DNA from: Azospirillum isscasi
GTDB taxonomy: Bacteria; Pseudomonadota; Alphaproteobacteria; Azospirillales; Azospirillaceae
NCBI RefSeq assembly: GCF_030849505.1
Contig: NZ_JAUJFI010000010.1
Span: forward strand, 1 to 62,006
Direction of reading: 5' to 3'
Length of the DNA stretch: 62,006 bases
Of this stretch, positions 61,174 to 62,006 are shown piece by piece (the stretch's first letter is position 1; each line of letters opens with the position of its first letter). The position numbers were made by a program, and so were the translations under genes. The notes beneath the pieces were generated by a model, which did not search any database, was not told the DNA's origin, and was given only the letters and a program-made list of their open reading frames with translations.

Positions 61174-62006
61174 ATGGCCCTGCCGCCGCTGACCCGCCGA
61201 AGCTCCGACCTGCCGCTGGCCAAGGACCCGACCTCGCGCTTCCTCATGTGGCTGACCGCGCTGATGGTCTATCTGGCGGCGCTGGCGCTGGCCGGGGCGC
61301 TGCTCGTCTCCGACATGACGCGGCGCTGGGACAGCGGTCTGGCCGGCGGGCTGACCGTGCAGATCATGCCGCTTCCCGACAGCGCCCGCGCCGCGCCGCT
61401 GGAGGAGCGGACGGAGGCCGCGCTGACTGTCCTGCGCGCCACCCCCGGCGTGGCCTCCGCCGGCGTCCTGTCCGCCGGGGACGTCGGGCGGCTCCTGGAG
61501 CCCTGGCTGGGCAAGGAGGCCGCCGACCCGCTGCTGCCCATGCCGCGGCTGATCGACGTGGTGACCAGCGGACCGGTGGACACGGCGGCGCTGGCGGCGC
61601 GGCTGTCCAGCGCCGCCCCCGGCGCCACGCTGGACGACCACGCCGTGTGGCTGGCCGACCTGCGCCGCTTCGCCGGGGCGATGCATCTGGCGGCGCTGGG
61701 CATCGTGGCGCTGATCGGCGGGGCGGGCGTGATGGCCGTGGTCTTCGCCGTGCGTTCCGGCCTCGCCATCCACCGCCATGTGGTGGAGCTGCTGCACCTG
61801 ATGGGGGCGACCGACCGCTATGTGGCCCGGCAATTCGAATCGCACGTCATCGGCCTGACCCTGCGCGGCGGGCTGACCGGGCTGCTGCTGGCCGCAGCCA
61901 CGCTGGCCGGGATCGGGCGCGCCGCCGCGGGGCTTCAGGCCAGCCTGCTGCCGGACCTCGCCACCTCCCCCTGGTGGGCCTTCGCCGCGCTGACCGCCGT
62001 GCCGCT
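61174..62006 (+). CDS. ftsX: Cell-division protein FtsX, 3' end cut by window edge
   Basis: The frame is open from ATG 61174 to the end of the window (277 codons). It has an N-terminal cytoplasmic tail, a membrane segment (LMVYLAALALAGALLVSDM) and a periplasmic domain of about 120 residues with ATPGVASAGVLSAGDVGRLLEPWLG. Further membrane segments follow with VVELLHLMGATDRYVARQF, the conserved cytoplasmic motif of FtsX that contacts FtsE. AAGGAG precedes the start. The last membrane segments lie outside the window. Confidence 0.93.
   Translation, partial: MALPPLTRRSSDLPLAKDPTSRFLMWLTALMVYLAALALAGALLVSDMTRRWDSGLAGGLTVQIMPLPDSARAAPLEERTEAALTVLRATPGVASAGVLSAGDVGRLLEPWLGKEAADPLLPMPRLIDVVTSGPVDTAALAARLSSAAPGATLDDHAVWLADLRRFAGAMHLAALGIVALIGGAGVMAVVFAVRSGLAIHRHVVELLHLMGATDRYVARQFESHVIGLTLRGGLTGLLLAAATLAGIGRAAAGLQASLLPDLATSPWWAFAALTAVP

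Overview
The window is about 62 kb of very GC-rich bacterial chromosome, densely packed with genes on both strands. Gene content (a CydAB-type oxidase, RpoH, an Mla-like ABC operon with a STAS-fused permease, bacteriohemerythrin, FtsEX, ParC, MotB, a MHYT hybrid kinase, TRAP transport) and the alphaproteobacterial style of the promoters (CTTG-N17-CYTAT for sigma-32, GGAAC-N16/17-CGTT for EcfG) point to an alphaproteobacterium of the Azospirillum type. The genus is an inference from content, not from a marker gene. No rRNA, tRNA, CRISPR array, prophage or transposase gene was seen.

Layout. (1) 1-7.8 kb: a surface-sugar or flagellin-glycosylation island. It holds a TPR protein cut by the left edge, a sugar nucleotidyltransferase, a PseH-like GNAT, two paralogous SDRs, a Rieske oxygenase, a FabH-like ketoacyl synthase, a PseG-like hydrolase and an unknown protein. 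(2) 7.8-11.5 kb: cydAB diverging from rpoH. (3) 11.6-16.8 kb: an unknown gene, the Mla-like operon (mlaE, mlaF, mlaD, auxiliary lipoprotein), then apt. (4) 17-30.5 kb: single genes of mixed role: a CocE-type hydrolase and a Fic-like protein that both lack key catalytic residues, bacteriohemerythrin, stress-type BON and DUF3309 proteins, a CYTH enzyme, a CorA-like transporter, a phosphoesterase, a LysR/aldo-keto reductase pair, pyruvate kinase and rsmA. (5) 30.5-41.6 kb: a secreted protein, an alpha/beta hydrolase, a lytic transglycosylase, a hybrid histidine kinase, a penicillin-acylase homologue overlapping a threonine ammonia-lyase, a flavin reductase and motB. (6) 41.7-48.5 kb: a circularly permuted ATP-grasp plus alpha-E pair, bpt, and a TRAP transporter whose permease genes face its binding-protein gene. 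(7) 48.9-62 kb: parC, recO, a PAS-GGDEF-EAL protein, small unknown genes, an emrAB pump with a divergent TetR regulator and two visible operators, and ftsE with the start of ftsX.

The most original block is the first one. Nonulosonate-type enzymes (PseG-like, PseH-like, nucleotidyltransferase, TPR transferase-like) are interleaved with acyl-chain enzymes (ketoacyl synthase III, two ketoreductase-like SDRs) and a Rieske oxygenase. This suggests a sugar carrying a custom-built, possibly hydroxylated, acyl group. Other notable signals are three EcfG-type promoters, a sigma-32-type promoter in front of rpoH, a pair of 139-bp dispersed elements with palindromic ends, repeated 15-bp-period tandem duplications at gene starts, and three enzymes with conserved folds but altered catalytic residues.
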